Shown here piece after piece: positions 1-7,641 of a stretch of DNA of 64,000 nt. Position 1 is the stretch's first letter, and each line of letters starts with the position of its first letter. The DNA lies in assembly GCF_009915685.1 (NCBI RefSeq), contig NZ_JAABLP010000003.1; one strand, written 5' to 3'. This DNA is from Pannonibacter tanglangensis. GTDB taxonomy: Bacteria > Pseudomonadota > Alphaproteobacteria > Rhizobiales > Stappiaceae. The notes under the pieces are model-generated. The model was not told the origin of the DNA. It did no database searches and saw only the letters and a list, made by a program, of their open reading frames with translations. A program made the translations under genes and the position numbers.

Positions 1-105
1 CGGCTGCCCGGCGCGGCCGTGCTTGCCGTGGCCGATGCCGGGCTGGTAGCCTTGCAACGGGTGAGGTCGCAGCCCCCGGCACGCCGGGGCAACCGGGAAC
101 CAGTC

Positions 106-1038
106 ATGCTGACGGTGGTCATGTATCACTATGTCCGGGACTTCTCCCGGACGCGCCATCCCGGCATCCGCGGGCTGGATCTTGCCGGCTTCCGCCGTCA
201 GCTGGACCACTTGCAGGCGCATTACACGGTGGTGACCGTCGCCGACGTGCTGGCCGCCCGGCGCGGCGAGCGCCCCTTGCCCGCCACCGCAGCCCTGCTC
301 ACCTTCGACGACGCCTATGCTGAACATTATGCGCTGGTGTTCCCCGAGCTCCATGCGCGCGGTCTGCAGGGCGTGTTCTTCGCCCCGGTCGATCCGGTCT
401 GTCACGGCCGCCTGCTCGACGTGAACCGCGTGCATTTCGTGCTGGCGGCAGCACCCGGACGGGTGGACGAGCTGGTGCGTCTGGTGGAAGCTGCGGTCGA
501 GGATGCACGCGGCGACTTCGATCTGGAGCCGCTCGACACCTACCGCGCGACCTGGGCCCATCCGAGCCGTTTCGACGATGCCTGGACAATCTACATCAAG
601 CGGATGCTGCAGACGGCCCTGCCGGAGACCTTGCGCAACCGGATCGCGGGCCAGCTGTTCGCGCGGTTCGTCAGTGCCGACGAGGCCACCTTTGCGGCCG
701 AGCTCTACATGAGCGAGCCGCAGGCGCGGCTGATGCGCGACTGCGGCATGGCCTTCGGTGCGCATGGCGCAAGCCATTGCTGGCTGAACCAGGTTCCGCG
801 CGACCGGCAGGAGCAGGAAATCGACGCGAGCCTTGCCTTCCTGAAACGGATCGGCGCACCGGTCGAGGACCACTGGTTCATCGCCTATCCCTATGGCGGC
901 TGGAACGAGGGGCTGCTGGATGTGCTGCGGGCGCGCGGCTGCAGCCTCGGCTTCACCGTCGAGCCGGCACTTGCCGATCTGGCCACCCGCGACCCTCTGC
1001 TGCTGCCGCGGCTGGACACCAACGACCTGCCGCAATGA
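106..1038 (+). CDS. polysaccharide deacetylase family protein
   Basis: Predicted NodB-fold carbohydrate esterase of 310 aa. The start is placed at the ATG of MLTVVMYHYVRD because this is where the family's usual N-terminus begins; the frame stays open back to the window edge, so a longer protein cannot be excluded. Metal-ligand motif TFDD lies at residues 66-69 and the GAHGASH histidines at 220 and 224. No signal peptide is visible, so it may act in the cytoplasm on a glycan precursor, as relatives in O-antigen and capsule loci are thought to. It precedes the ACP/Lux-like operon by 235 bases. Substrate unknown. Confidence 0.8.
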   Translation: MLTVVMYHYVRDFSRTRHPGIRGLDLAGFRRQLDHLQAHYTVVTVADVLAARRGERPLPATAALLTFDDAYAEHYALVFPELHARGLQGVFFAPVDPVCHGRLLDVNRVHFVLAAAPGRVDELVRLVEAAVEDARGDFDLEPLDTYRATWAHPSRFDDAWTIYIKRMLQTALPETLRNRIAGQLFARFVSADEATFAAELYMSEPQARLMRDCGMAFGAHGASHCWLNQVPRDRQEQEIDASLAFLKRIGAPVEDHWFIAYPYGGWNEGLLDVLRARGCSLGFTVEPALADLATRDPLLLPRLDTNDLPQ

Positions 1039-1273
1039 CGGACCCGCAGCCGGACATCCCGTCCCGCGGCTCCGGCCCTTCGTGGTGTCACCGCCCGTGA
1101 CGGACGCGCGATTTCCGCCGATAGTGCCAGAAGCCCCTGCCCGAGGGTCCGGCGATTCGGTCCTGTAACGGACGGACGGGTCGCGGTGCCGGGGCAAGGC
1201 GAGCAGGCAGGCATATAGCGAGGCGAGGCCGGGTGCCCTCGCCGGAGTGCGGAAGATCAGGAAGGGTCCGTCA
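1039..1273. other. intergenic leader of the ACP/Lux-like operon
   Basis: 235 bases without a gene. It holds a short inverted repeat GTCAC-N5-GTGAC (1087-1101) that could fold after the deacetylase gene but lacks a T-tract, and a TATAGC hexamer (1214-1219) that resembles a -10 element without a good -35 partner. The operon promoter probably lies here, but I cannot place it. Confidence 0.4.
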
Positions 1274-1507
1274 ATGAAGACCGTGTCGGAAAAGGTGCTG
1301 GCAGCATTCGGGACCGTGCTGGGCGTTCCCGACGACGTGCCGACGGCCACCCTGGTCTACAACGACTTTCCAGGCTGGGATTCGGTGGCGCACATGGCGC
1401 TGGTGGCGGCGCTGGAAGAGCAGTTCGACTGCATGCTCGAGATGGATGACATCCTGAACATGAGCGATTTCGAGAAGACCGTGGAGATCATGGCACGCTA
1501 TGGCTGA
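1274..1507 (+). CDS. acyl carrier protein
   Basis: Small acidic carrier protein of 77 aa. The phosphopantetheine attachment site is Ser37 in FPGWDSVAHM, within the helix-2 signature of ACPs. The ATG at 1274 is chosen over an in-frame GTG at 1247 because the ACP domain starts here. Its end overlaps the next gene by 8 bases, indicating translational coupling. It is not the housekeeping AcpP (the DSL motif is DSV and the context is different), so it is probably a dedicated carrier for the acyl group handled by the ligase, SDR and LuxE/LuxC homologues downstream. Confidence 0.88.
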   Translation: MKTVSEKVLAAFGTVLGVPDDVPTATLVYNDFPGWDSVAHMALVAALEEQFDCMLEMDDILNMSDFEKTVEIMARYG

Positions 1508-2264
1508 TCCGCTCGATCTGACCGGCCGCGTCGGGGTCGTCACCGGAGCGTCCCGGGGCATCGGCGCGGCCATCGCGGACACGCTGGCCCGGCATGGAAT
1601 GGATCTCGTCCTGAATGCGGGGGCCAGCGGTGAAACCCTCGCGGAGCTGGCGCAGACACTGACGGCGCAGCATGGCGTCAGGGTCGACACCGTTTCCGGT
1701 GATGTTTCGGATCCCGCCACCTCGGCCGATCTGGCCCGCCAGGCCTTCGGGCAGCACCGGCGGCTGGATGTCTGGGTCAACAATGCCGGCATCCTTCTGG
1801 ACGGTCTCATCGGCATGACGCCGACCGCCGACATCGAGCGGACGCTGGCCGTCAACCTGGCCGGGACGCTGCACGGAACCCAGGCCGCCTCGCGGCTGAT
1901 GGCCCGCAGCGGCGGCGGCTCCATCGTCAACATGACCTCGATCATCGGTCAGGTCGGCATGAGCGGACACATGGCCTACGGCGCCTCGAAGGCCGGGGTC
2001 ATCGGCGCCACCCTTTCGGCCGCCAAGGAACTCGCGCCGAAGGGCATCCGGGTGAACGCGGTCGCACCGGGGCTCATTGACACGGGCCTTGTCGCCCATG
2101 TGCCGCCGGAGAAGCTGGAGGCGCGGGCCGCGTCGATCCGGATGGGGCGCATCGGCGACCCGCAGGACGTGGCCAATGCGGTGCTCTTTCTCGTGTCCGA
2201 CCTGTCGCGCTACATCACCGGGCAGGTCCTCGGCGTTGACGGGGGGATGGCGCTGACCTCATGA
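1500..2264 (+). CDS. SDR family oxidoreductase, FabG-like
   Basis: Classical short-chain dehydrogenase of 254 aa, closest in style to 3-oxoacyl-ACP reductase. Cofactor motif TGASRGIG is at residues 15-22, NNAG at 94-97, and the catalytic set is Ser147, Tyr160 and Lys164 (YGASK). It begins inside the ACP gene and ends overlapping the ligase gene by 4 bases. With an ACP beside it, the likely substrate is a 3-oxoacyl thioester or the equivalent carbonyl on that carrier. The exact substrate is not readable from sequence. Confidence 0.88.
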   Translation: MADPLDLTGRVGVVTGASRGIGAAIADTLARHGMDLVLNAGASGETLAELAQTLTAQHGVRVDTVSGDVSDPATSADLARQAFGQHRRLDVWVNNAGILLDGLIGMTPTADIERTLAVNLAGTLHGTQAASRLMARSGGGSIVNMTSIIGQVGMSGHMAYGASKAGVIGATLSAAKELAPKGIRVNAVAPGLIDTGLVAHVPPEKLEARAASIRMGRIGDPQDVANAVLFLVSDLSRYITGQVLGVDGGMALTS

Positions 2265-3625
2265 CGGAGCTTCCGTTCCTTGCCGGCATTGCCTCCGACC
2301 GTCCGGCGCTGCTGGACGACGCCGGCGGGGAGTGGCTGAGTTACGGCGGCCTGACGGCCGAAGCACGGGGCTGGGCGGCCCGGATCCCGGGACCGCGCGG
2401 CCTGGTCCTGCTCTACGCCCGCAACGACATCGCAAGCGTTGCGGCCCTGCTTGGCGCGCTGGCGGCCGGCCATGCGGTCGCGCTGCTGGACCCCCGCCTG
2501 CCGGAGGAGACCCGGGCAGATCTTGAAGCCCTCTACCAGCCGGCCTGGATCATCGGTCGCAGCGCCGGCCAGCTCGACAACCCCGGCGGCGAGGGCCCGC
2601 TGCATCCGGACCTGGCGCTGCTGCTGTCGACCTCCGGCTCCACCGGCAGCCCCAAGCTGGTCCGCCTGTCGCTTGCCGCACTGACGGCCAATGCCCTTGG
2701 CATCGCCGAGGTGCTGGACATCCGACGCGATGATGTCGCGGCCGGATACCTCCCGCTGCATTACTCCTACGGCCTGTCGGTGCTGACGAGCCATCTGGTG
2801 CGCGGCGCCGGCATCCGGCTGACGGAGGCGGGGCTGATGGACGCCGGTTTCTGGCCGGCCCTGCGGGACGCCGGCGTGACCCACATGCCGGGTGTCCCCT
2901 TCCATTATCAGGTCATGCTGCGGCTGGGCCTGGCCCGCCTCGGCCTGTCCCGGCTGCGCAGCATGACCCAGGCAGGTGGCGCGCTCGACACCGCGCTCCG
3001 CGCCCGGGTGCATGCCCATATGGCGGCGTCTGGCGGCAGGTTCTTCGTTCTCTACGGGCAGACCGAGGCCAGCCCGCGCATGACCACGCTGCCGCATGAC
3101 GAGTTTCCGGAGGCGCCGGCGTCAGTCGGACGCCCCTTGCCCGGCTGTCGCATCGAGATCCTTGATCCGGATGCGGCGGGACAGGGCGAGGTGGTTTTCG
3201 TCGGCCCGAACGTCATGCTGGGCTATGCCGAAACCCGCGCGGATCTTGGCCGCGGGGACGCGTTGCAGGGCCGCCTGCACACGGGGGATGTCGGGTATCT
3301 CGACAAGGCCGGACGCCTCGTGCTGACCGGGCGGGTCAAGCGGGTCGCCAAGATCTACGGCCTGCGGGTCAACCTCGACGAGGTGGAGGCTCTCGCCAAC
3401 GAAACGGGCGTGGCGGCCGTCACCCAGACCGGCGACAGCCTCACCATTCATGTGGCCACGCGCGGCGACACGGACCAGGATGGCGAGCTGACCCGGGCGA
3501 TCCTGGCCCGCCTGCAGCAGCGTTTCACATTGCCGCTGACGAGCTACCGGTTCAGGATCGTGGCGGACATTCCCAGAACGGACCGGGGCAAGATCGACTA
3601 TGCCCTGCTGGAGACGCCCCGATGA
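2261..3625 (+). CDS. AMP-dependent acyl ligase (ANL superfamily)
   Basis: Adenylate-forming enzyme of 454 aa, short for an acyl-CoA synthetase. Visible motifs are the phosphate loop STSGSTGSPK (about residues 123-132), YGQTEASPRM, TGDVGYLD, and the C-terminal catalytic lysine Lys444 in TDRGKIDY. It would adenylate a carboxylic acid and transfer it to the neighbouring ACP or to CoA. Start and stop overlap the flanking genes by 4 bases. The acid could be a fatty, hydroxy or amino acid; the operon does not decide this. Confidence 0.83.
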   Translation: MTELPFLAGIASDRPALLDDAGGEWLSYGGLTAEARGWAARIPGPRGLVLLYARNDIASVAALLGALAAGHAVALLDPRLPEETRADLEALYQPAWIIGRSAGQLDNPGGEGPLHPDLALLLSTSGSTGSPKLVRLSLAALTANALGIAEVLDIRRDDVAAGYLPLHYSYGLSVLTSHLVRGAGIRLTEAGLMDAGFWPALRDAGVTHMPGVPFHYQVMLRLGLARLGLSRLRSMTQAGGALDTALRARVHAHMAASGGRFFVLYGQTEASPRMTTLPHDEFPEAPASVGRPLPGCRIEILDPDAAGQGEVVFVGPNVMLGYAETRADLGRGDALQGRLHTGDVGYLDKAGRLVLTGRVKRVAKIYGLRVNLDEVEALANETGVAAVTQTGDSLTIHVATRGDTDQDGELTRAILARLQQRFTLPLTSYRFRIVADIPRTDRGKIDYALLETPR

Positions 3626-4701
3626 GCGATGCGCTGGCGCAGGCCCTCGCCGCCGCCCCGTATGCCCTGCCCCAGCCGCAGCGGGAGGCCTTGCTGCTGG
3701 ACGGGCTCAATGCCCTGACGCAGCATCACCATCTCCACTGCAAGGCCTTCGCCCGCATCCTTGACGGAGCCTGGAACGGGGCCGCCCCGGCAAGCTCGCT
3801 GGCCGACGTTCCCTATCTGCCGGTCTCCCTGTTCAAGACCCAGACACTGCAATCCGTGCCGGACAGCGAGATCCGCATCACCCTGACCTCCTCCGGCACG
3901 ACGGGGCAAAGCGTCAGCCGCATCCGCCTCGATGCGGAAACCTCCACGCTGCAGCAGCGGGCGCTGTCGGGTTGCCTGATGCATGTCCTTGGACGGCAGC
4001 GGCTTCCGATGCTCGTCATCGACACCGACGCGGTCTTCAAGGACCCGACCATGATGAGCGCGCGCGGGGCCGGGGTTCTGGGCCTGATGCGCTACGGCCG
4101 CAACCACGCCTTCGCGCTCGATCCGCAGCTCAGGCCGGATCTGGCCGCAGTGCGCGGCTTCCTCGAGGCGCATGGCGGCGGCCCGTTCTTCCTGTTCGGC
4201 TTCACCTTCATGGTCTGGATCAGCTTCTACGAACAGTTCAGGGCCGCCGGCCTGGACCTGTCCAATGGCATCCTCCTGCATTCCGGCGGCTGGAAGAAGA
4301 TGACCGAGCGGTCCGTCGACCAGGGCACCTTCCGCAAGGCCCTGGCGGAGGCCTTCAATCTGACGCGGATCCACAATTTCTACGGCATGGTCGAGCAACT
4401 CGGCTCGATCTGTCTCGAGGGCCCGGACGGGCTGCTCTATCCGCCCAACTTCAGCGATGTCATCATCCGCGACCCCGAAACATGGGAGCCTGCACCGCTC
4501 GGGCGGCCCGGCGTGGTTCAGGTGCTGTCCCTGCTGCCCCGGTCCTATCCCGGACACAGTCTCCTGACCGAGGATCTCGGCGTCGTGGAGGCCGTCGATG
4601 CCGGCCACGGGGGCTGGATGGGCAAGGGCATCCGCATCCTCGGCCGGGTTGCACGCGCGGACCTGCGCGGCTGCAGCGACGTGATTGCGAGTGCTGCCTG
4701 A
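3622..4701 (+). CDS. LuxE-like acyl-protein synthetase
   Basis: Protein of 359 aa resembling LuxE, the fatty-acid activating subunit of the bioluminescence fatty acid reductase. It shows the adenylation-type motif SSGTTGQ (90-96), GGWKKM, and a C-terminal Cys351 in RGCSD that sits where LuxE carries its acyl-accepting cysteine. Its predicted job is to pass an activated acyl group to the LuxC-like partner encoded next, with which it shares the TGATG junction at 4699-4703. No luxA, luxB or luxD is present, so light production is not expected. Confidence 0.82.
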   Translation: MSDALAQALAAAPYALPQPQREALLLDGLNALTQHHHLHCKAFARILDGAWNGAAPASSLADVPYLPVSLFKTQTLQSVPDSEIRITLTSSGTTGQSVSRIRLDAETSTLQQRALSGCLMHVLGRQRLPMLVIDTDAVFKDPTMMSARGAGVLGLMRYGRNHAFALDPQLRPDLAAVRGFLEAHGGGPFFLFGFTFMVWISFYEQFRAAGLDLSNGILLHSGGWKKMTERSVDQGTFRKALAEAFNLTRIHNFYGMVEQLGSICLEGPDGLLYPPNFSDVIIRDPETWEPAPLGRPGVVQVLSLLPRSYPGHSLLTEDLGVVEAVDAGHGGWMGKGIRILGRVARADLRGCSDVIASAA

Positions 4702-5912
4702 TGGCCGAGATCTGGTCCCCCACCCGCCAGACGATCTCGGATGCCGCCCTGCTCGACCGGGTCGCGGCGATGACCTATGCCGGGCAGCCGCCGGGGGCGC
4801 AGGAGCTGACGGCGATGCTGGGCGACCTGTCGCGGCAGATCCTGTCCGATCCGGGCAGTCGCCGCCTGCCCCAGTATGTCGCCCTGGCCTACTGGCTCAG
4901 GCCGGCTGCGCTGACGCGGCTCGTCGACCGGCTGGCGCCCGCGGGCGAGACGGGGATCCTGCGTGTGCCGCGCGGCGTGGCGCTGCATCTGCCGCCCGCG
5001 AATGTCGACACGATCTTCGTCTATTCCTGGGCCATGTCGGTTCTGGCGGGCAATGCCAACGTCGTGCGGCTGGGCACATCGCTCGCGCCGGACACGCAAT
5101 GGCTCGTCGCCGCCGTCAGCCGCATCGTGGCCGACCACGGCCAGAGCGACCGGCAGCTGTTCTGTCACTATGACCATGGCGGGAGCACCGATCTGGCCCT
5201 GGCCCGCGGGGTCGATCTCCGTCTGGTCTGGGGCGGCGACATGAAGGTCGAAACCGCATCGCGGGTGCCGATCCGGCCGGACGGCCTGTCGATCGGGTTT
5301 CCGGACCGGACCTCCCTCGCCATCGTTGCATCCGGGCCCTATCGCGCGGCGACCGACGCGACGCGCGATGCCCTGGCGCACGACCTCTACAACGACATCT
5401 ACTGGTTCAACCAGATGGGCTGCGGCTCGCCACGGCTGCTGGTCTGGCTGGGGGATCCCGGCTCGCTTGCCGAGGATCTCTACGGACGTCTCGACGGTGT
5501 CATCCGGAAGCGCGGCTACACGGTCGACACGGGTGTTGCCCTCGGCAAGCGCGGGCTCGCCAACGATCTGCTCGCCGAAGGCCTCGTCGACAGCTACCGG
5601 CACCGGTCGAACGCGCTCGACATCTGCCGTGCGCTCGACGCGGCAGCCGTTCTTGAGCGTCGTCACGGTGGCGGCTTCCTGTGCGACTGGGTCGCCTCCG
5701 GGGTCGAGGATGTGGCCGCACTCGTCAGCCGCAAGGTGCAGACGCTGACGCAATTCGGGTTGTCGGCTGCCGAGATCGCCGCCCTTGCCCGCAGCATCAG
5801 TGGACGCGGCGGCTACCGCATCGTGCCGACAGGGCAAGCCTTGCAGTTCGACCCGACCTGGGACGGCATCGACCTCTTCGAGCACATGACACGCAAGATC
5901 GTGATCCGGTAG
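4701..5912 (+). CDS. LuxC-like acyl-CoA/acyl-protein reductase
   Basis: Protein of 403 aa in the LuxC family (aldehyde dehydrogenase fold, NADPH-dependent reduction of acyl thioester to aldehyde). The family region GILRVPRGVALHLPPANVD is at residues 85-103, and the acyl-accepting cysteine is Cys241 in FNQMGCGSPR. The ATG at 4701 overlaps the luxE-like stop; the frame is open far upstream, but that part is antisense-free shadow of the previous gene. It is the last gene of the operon and converges on the GNAT-like gene. Product: probably a carrier-derived aldehyde of unknown chain. Confidence 0.85.
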   Translation: MAEIWSPTRQTISDAALLDRVAAMTYAGQPPGAQELTAMLGDLSRQILSDPGSRRLPQYVALAYWLRPAALTRLVDRLAPAGETGILRVPRGVALHLPPANVDTIFVYSWAMSVLAGNANVVRLGTSLAPDTQWLVAAVSRIVADHGQSDRQLFCHYDHGGSTDLALARGVDLRLVWGGDMKVETASRVPIRPDGLSIGFPDRTSLAIVASGPYRAATDATRDALAHDLYNDIYWFNQMGCGSPRLLVWLGDPGSLAEDLYGRLDGVIRKRGYTVDTGVALGKRGLANDLLAEGLVDSYRHRSNALDICRALDAAAVLERRHGGGFLCDWVASGVEDVAALVSRKVQTLTQFGLSAAEIAALARSISGRGGYRIVPTGQALQFDPTWDGIDLFEHMTRKIVIR

Positions 5913-5981
5913 GCCGCGCCGGGTCAGGCCCCGGGCGACCGCATCCACCCGGACGGAGGACGGCCGCCGGACCCCTCGGGG

Positions 5982-7058
5982 CTAGCCTTGCCGGCGGGGC
6001 AGCGGCACCTCGTTCGGCCTGTCCTGATCCGAATCCGCCCGATAGAGGCGCAGGGGCAGGTCGGTGGGCTCGCGGAGCTTCCAGGCGCAGCTGATCGTGA
6101 TCGTCCGCCGCTCGAACGGCGCGAAATAGTTCGGCAGCACGAGCCCCGGGCATGTGTCGGGCGACAGCCAGCCGCCGGCCGACAACACCTCTGCCGGCGT
6201 CCCGAGCTGCATCAGGTCGATGTAGTCGGCTCCTGTCTCCCGCAGGAGCGGCTGTAGCAGGGCCTTGCCGGCTGCAAGCCAGCCGGTGTCCCCGATGATG
6301 TCGACGATGCGCAGGATGGTGGCGCCTTCGGCCCTCACCTCGCGCCAGACGCAGAGCGCGTCGGGTTCACCGTCGCGGCAGACGAGACCGCACTGATAGT
6401 CGTACCAGGGATGCTGCAGGAAACGGGCGGTCACGTAGGCGGCCGATTTCTGCGGCAGGCCGGCGCGGCCGAGCCGGTCGAGCACCGGCGCGAGGGCCAC
6501 GACCTCGGATGCCGTGCAGCGGCGCAGGCTCCAGTGTCCGGCAGACCCCGGAGGCCCGGCAAAGGCTGCCGCCGGCACGCCCGCGGCAATGCGCTGCTGC
6601 GGCGCATCCGGATTGAAGAGGGCGGCCTGGTGCAGATCGCCAAGCGCGAAACCCAGCGCACGATAGAGCGGCTTCACCTCCTCGGTGATCCCGATGGCGC
6701 CCATGAGGCGGGACTTCAGCTTCGTTGCGAGGGTCTTGAGCAGGAAGAGGCCGATCCCCGGAGGGGCCTCGGGTTGCGCTTTCCAGACGGACAGCATGAC
6801 ATCGGCCTGGCCGAGGTCGGGATCAAAGCGCCCCATCGGAATGAAGCCGAGCACGGCGTGGATCGCGGTTCCGTTCTGCGCGAGGATCATGTTCAAGCCA
6901 TCAGCCTCGCCGGCGTATTGCCAGTCGAACAGGTCCGGAGCACGCACGAAGACATGCTGCGCCGACCAGTGGGCCTTCAGGAAATCCAGCAACGCCGCCC
7001 GGTCCGCTGCGGTTGCCAGGCGGATGCCGGTTCGCCCCTGTTCCGCTCCGTTCGCCAT
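5982..7058 (-). CDS. GNAT-like N-acyltransferase domain protein
   Basis: Protein of 358 aa. The ATG at 7058 is chosen because AAGGAG stands six bases upstream; an in-frame TTG at 7064 is less likely. The N-terminal third (IRLATAADRAALLDFLKAHW, later LLKTLATKL and ALGFALGD) reads like a GNAT fold, and the C-terminal part may be a second, degenerate copy. Similar proteins sit in surface polysaccharide loci and acylate amino sugars, which fits the deacetylase and ACP genes nearby. Neither the acyl donor nor the acceptor can be assigned. It is transcribed convergently to the Lux-like operon and divergently from bcsA. Confidence 0.6.
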   Translation of the reverse strand: MANGAEQGRTGIRLATAADRAALLDFLKAHWSAQHVFVRAPDLFDWQYAGEADGLNMILAQNGTAIHAVLGFIPMGRFDPDLGQADVMLSVWKAQPEAPPGIGLFLLKTLATKLKSRLMGAIGITEEVKPLYRALGFALGDLHQAALFNPDAPQQRIAAGVPAAAFAGPPGSAGHWSLRRCTASEVVALAPVLDRLGRAGLPQKSAAYVTARFLQHPWYDYQCGLVCRDGEPDALCVWREVRAEGATILRIVDIIGDTGWLAAGKALLQPLLRETGADYIDLMQLGTPAEVLSAGGWLSPDTCPGLVLPNYFAPFERRTITISCAWKLREPTDLPLRLYRADSDQDRPNEVPLPRRQG

Positions 7059-7422
7059 CGCCAACTCCTTCCACGCTTCGCGCGCAAGCTTCGGGCGGGC
7101 GTGTCACCCGGGTGCGCCCGCATGCGCCATCGGTACCACTCCGCAGCGACCGACGCCATCGGGCTTGCGGGCACGGACCCGACCGCCGGCACGGCGCGGC
7201 CTGCCGACATACCCCCGGTGTCGCTGCAACCCGACCCTGTCACTTTCAACATTGGTCGAGACGGCGGGCGGCGACGGACAATCCCTGGTCAGGTCTCATG
7301 CGCGATCCGGGAACATGCCGCACGTCGACACCGATTTCGTCACCTAAGCATTATTTGCAGGGCCGTCAAAAACTCACCATACGGCAATCTTAACCTTTTT
7401 GCAGTGCCGCATGCCGTTGTCT

Positions 7423-7438
7423 TTAACAGTCGATAAAC
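7423..7438 (+). promoter_or_regulatory. candidate CtrA box, one mismatch
   Basis: TTAA, seven bases, TAAAC: one mismatch to the CtrA consensus, about 115 bases upstream of the perfect box and in the same orientation. It is weaker evidence alone but strengthens the case for the pair. Confidence 0.35.
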
Positions 7439-7538
7439 CATGTCTTTCTTGGAAAAACTCAAAAAATACAGGCTTCTTTTCACTATACTTCTGATGAATT
7501 TTTTGCCTGGGTCGATTTTTCCTACAAAAACTCAGGTT

Positions 7539-7554
7539 TTAATGTTGCGTTAAC
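7539..7554 (+). promoter_or_regulatory. candidate CtrA box, perfect consensus
   Basis: The bases read TTAA, seven bases, TTAAC, the full consensus of the alphaproteobacterial cell-cycle regulator CtrA. The site ends 87 bases before the bcsA ATG. Binding is inferred from the consensus match only. Confidence 0.55.
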
Positions 7555-7641
7555 TTCGTTTATTGGGTCGATTTTTACATTTTCGGGCAAGTCTGCGTTA
7601 ACGCTCGGAGCACTCCGGGCGGCATCGCGAAAGTGCGCATC

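Larger units (their letters stand above)
7059..7641. other. AT-rich regulatory region upstream of bcsA
   Basis: 583 bases without a convincing gene between the divergent GNAT-like gene and bcsA. The half nearest bcsA (about 7340-7600) is far richer in A and T than the surrounding DNA. It contains a perfect CtrA-type box (7539-7554), a one-mismatch box (7423-7438), and two direct repeats: TGGGTCGATTTTT at 7508 and 7564, and TGCGTTAAC at 7546 and 7594. A long untranslated leader or several promoters are likely; I cannot place a -35/-10 pair with confidence. Confidence 0.6.

Noticed and set aside
1..105. N-terminal extension of the polysaccharide deacetylase or end of an upstream gene
   Set aside because: The frame is open to the edge, but the family starts at MLTVVMYHYV. 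Another frame stops at 47-49, which could be the end of an upstream gene; too short to call.
1274..5912. A bioluminescence (lux) operon
   Set aside because: LuxC and LuxE relatives are present, but luxA, luxB and luxD are not, and the ACP/SDR/ligase partners indicate another pathway.
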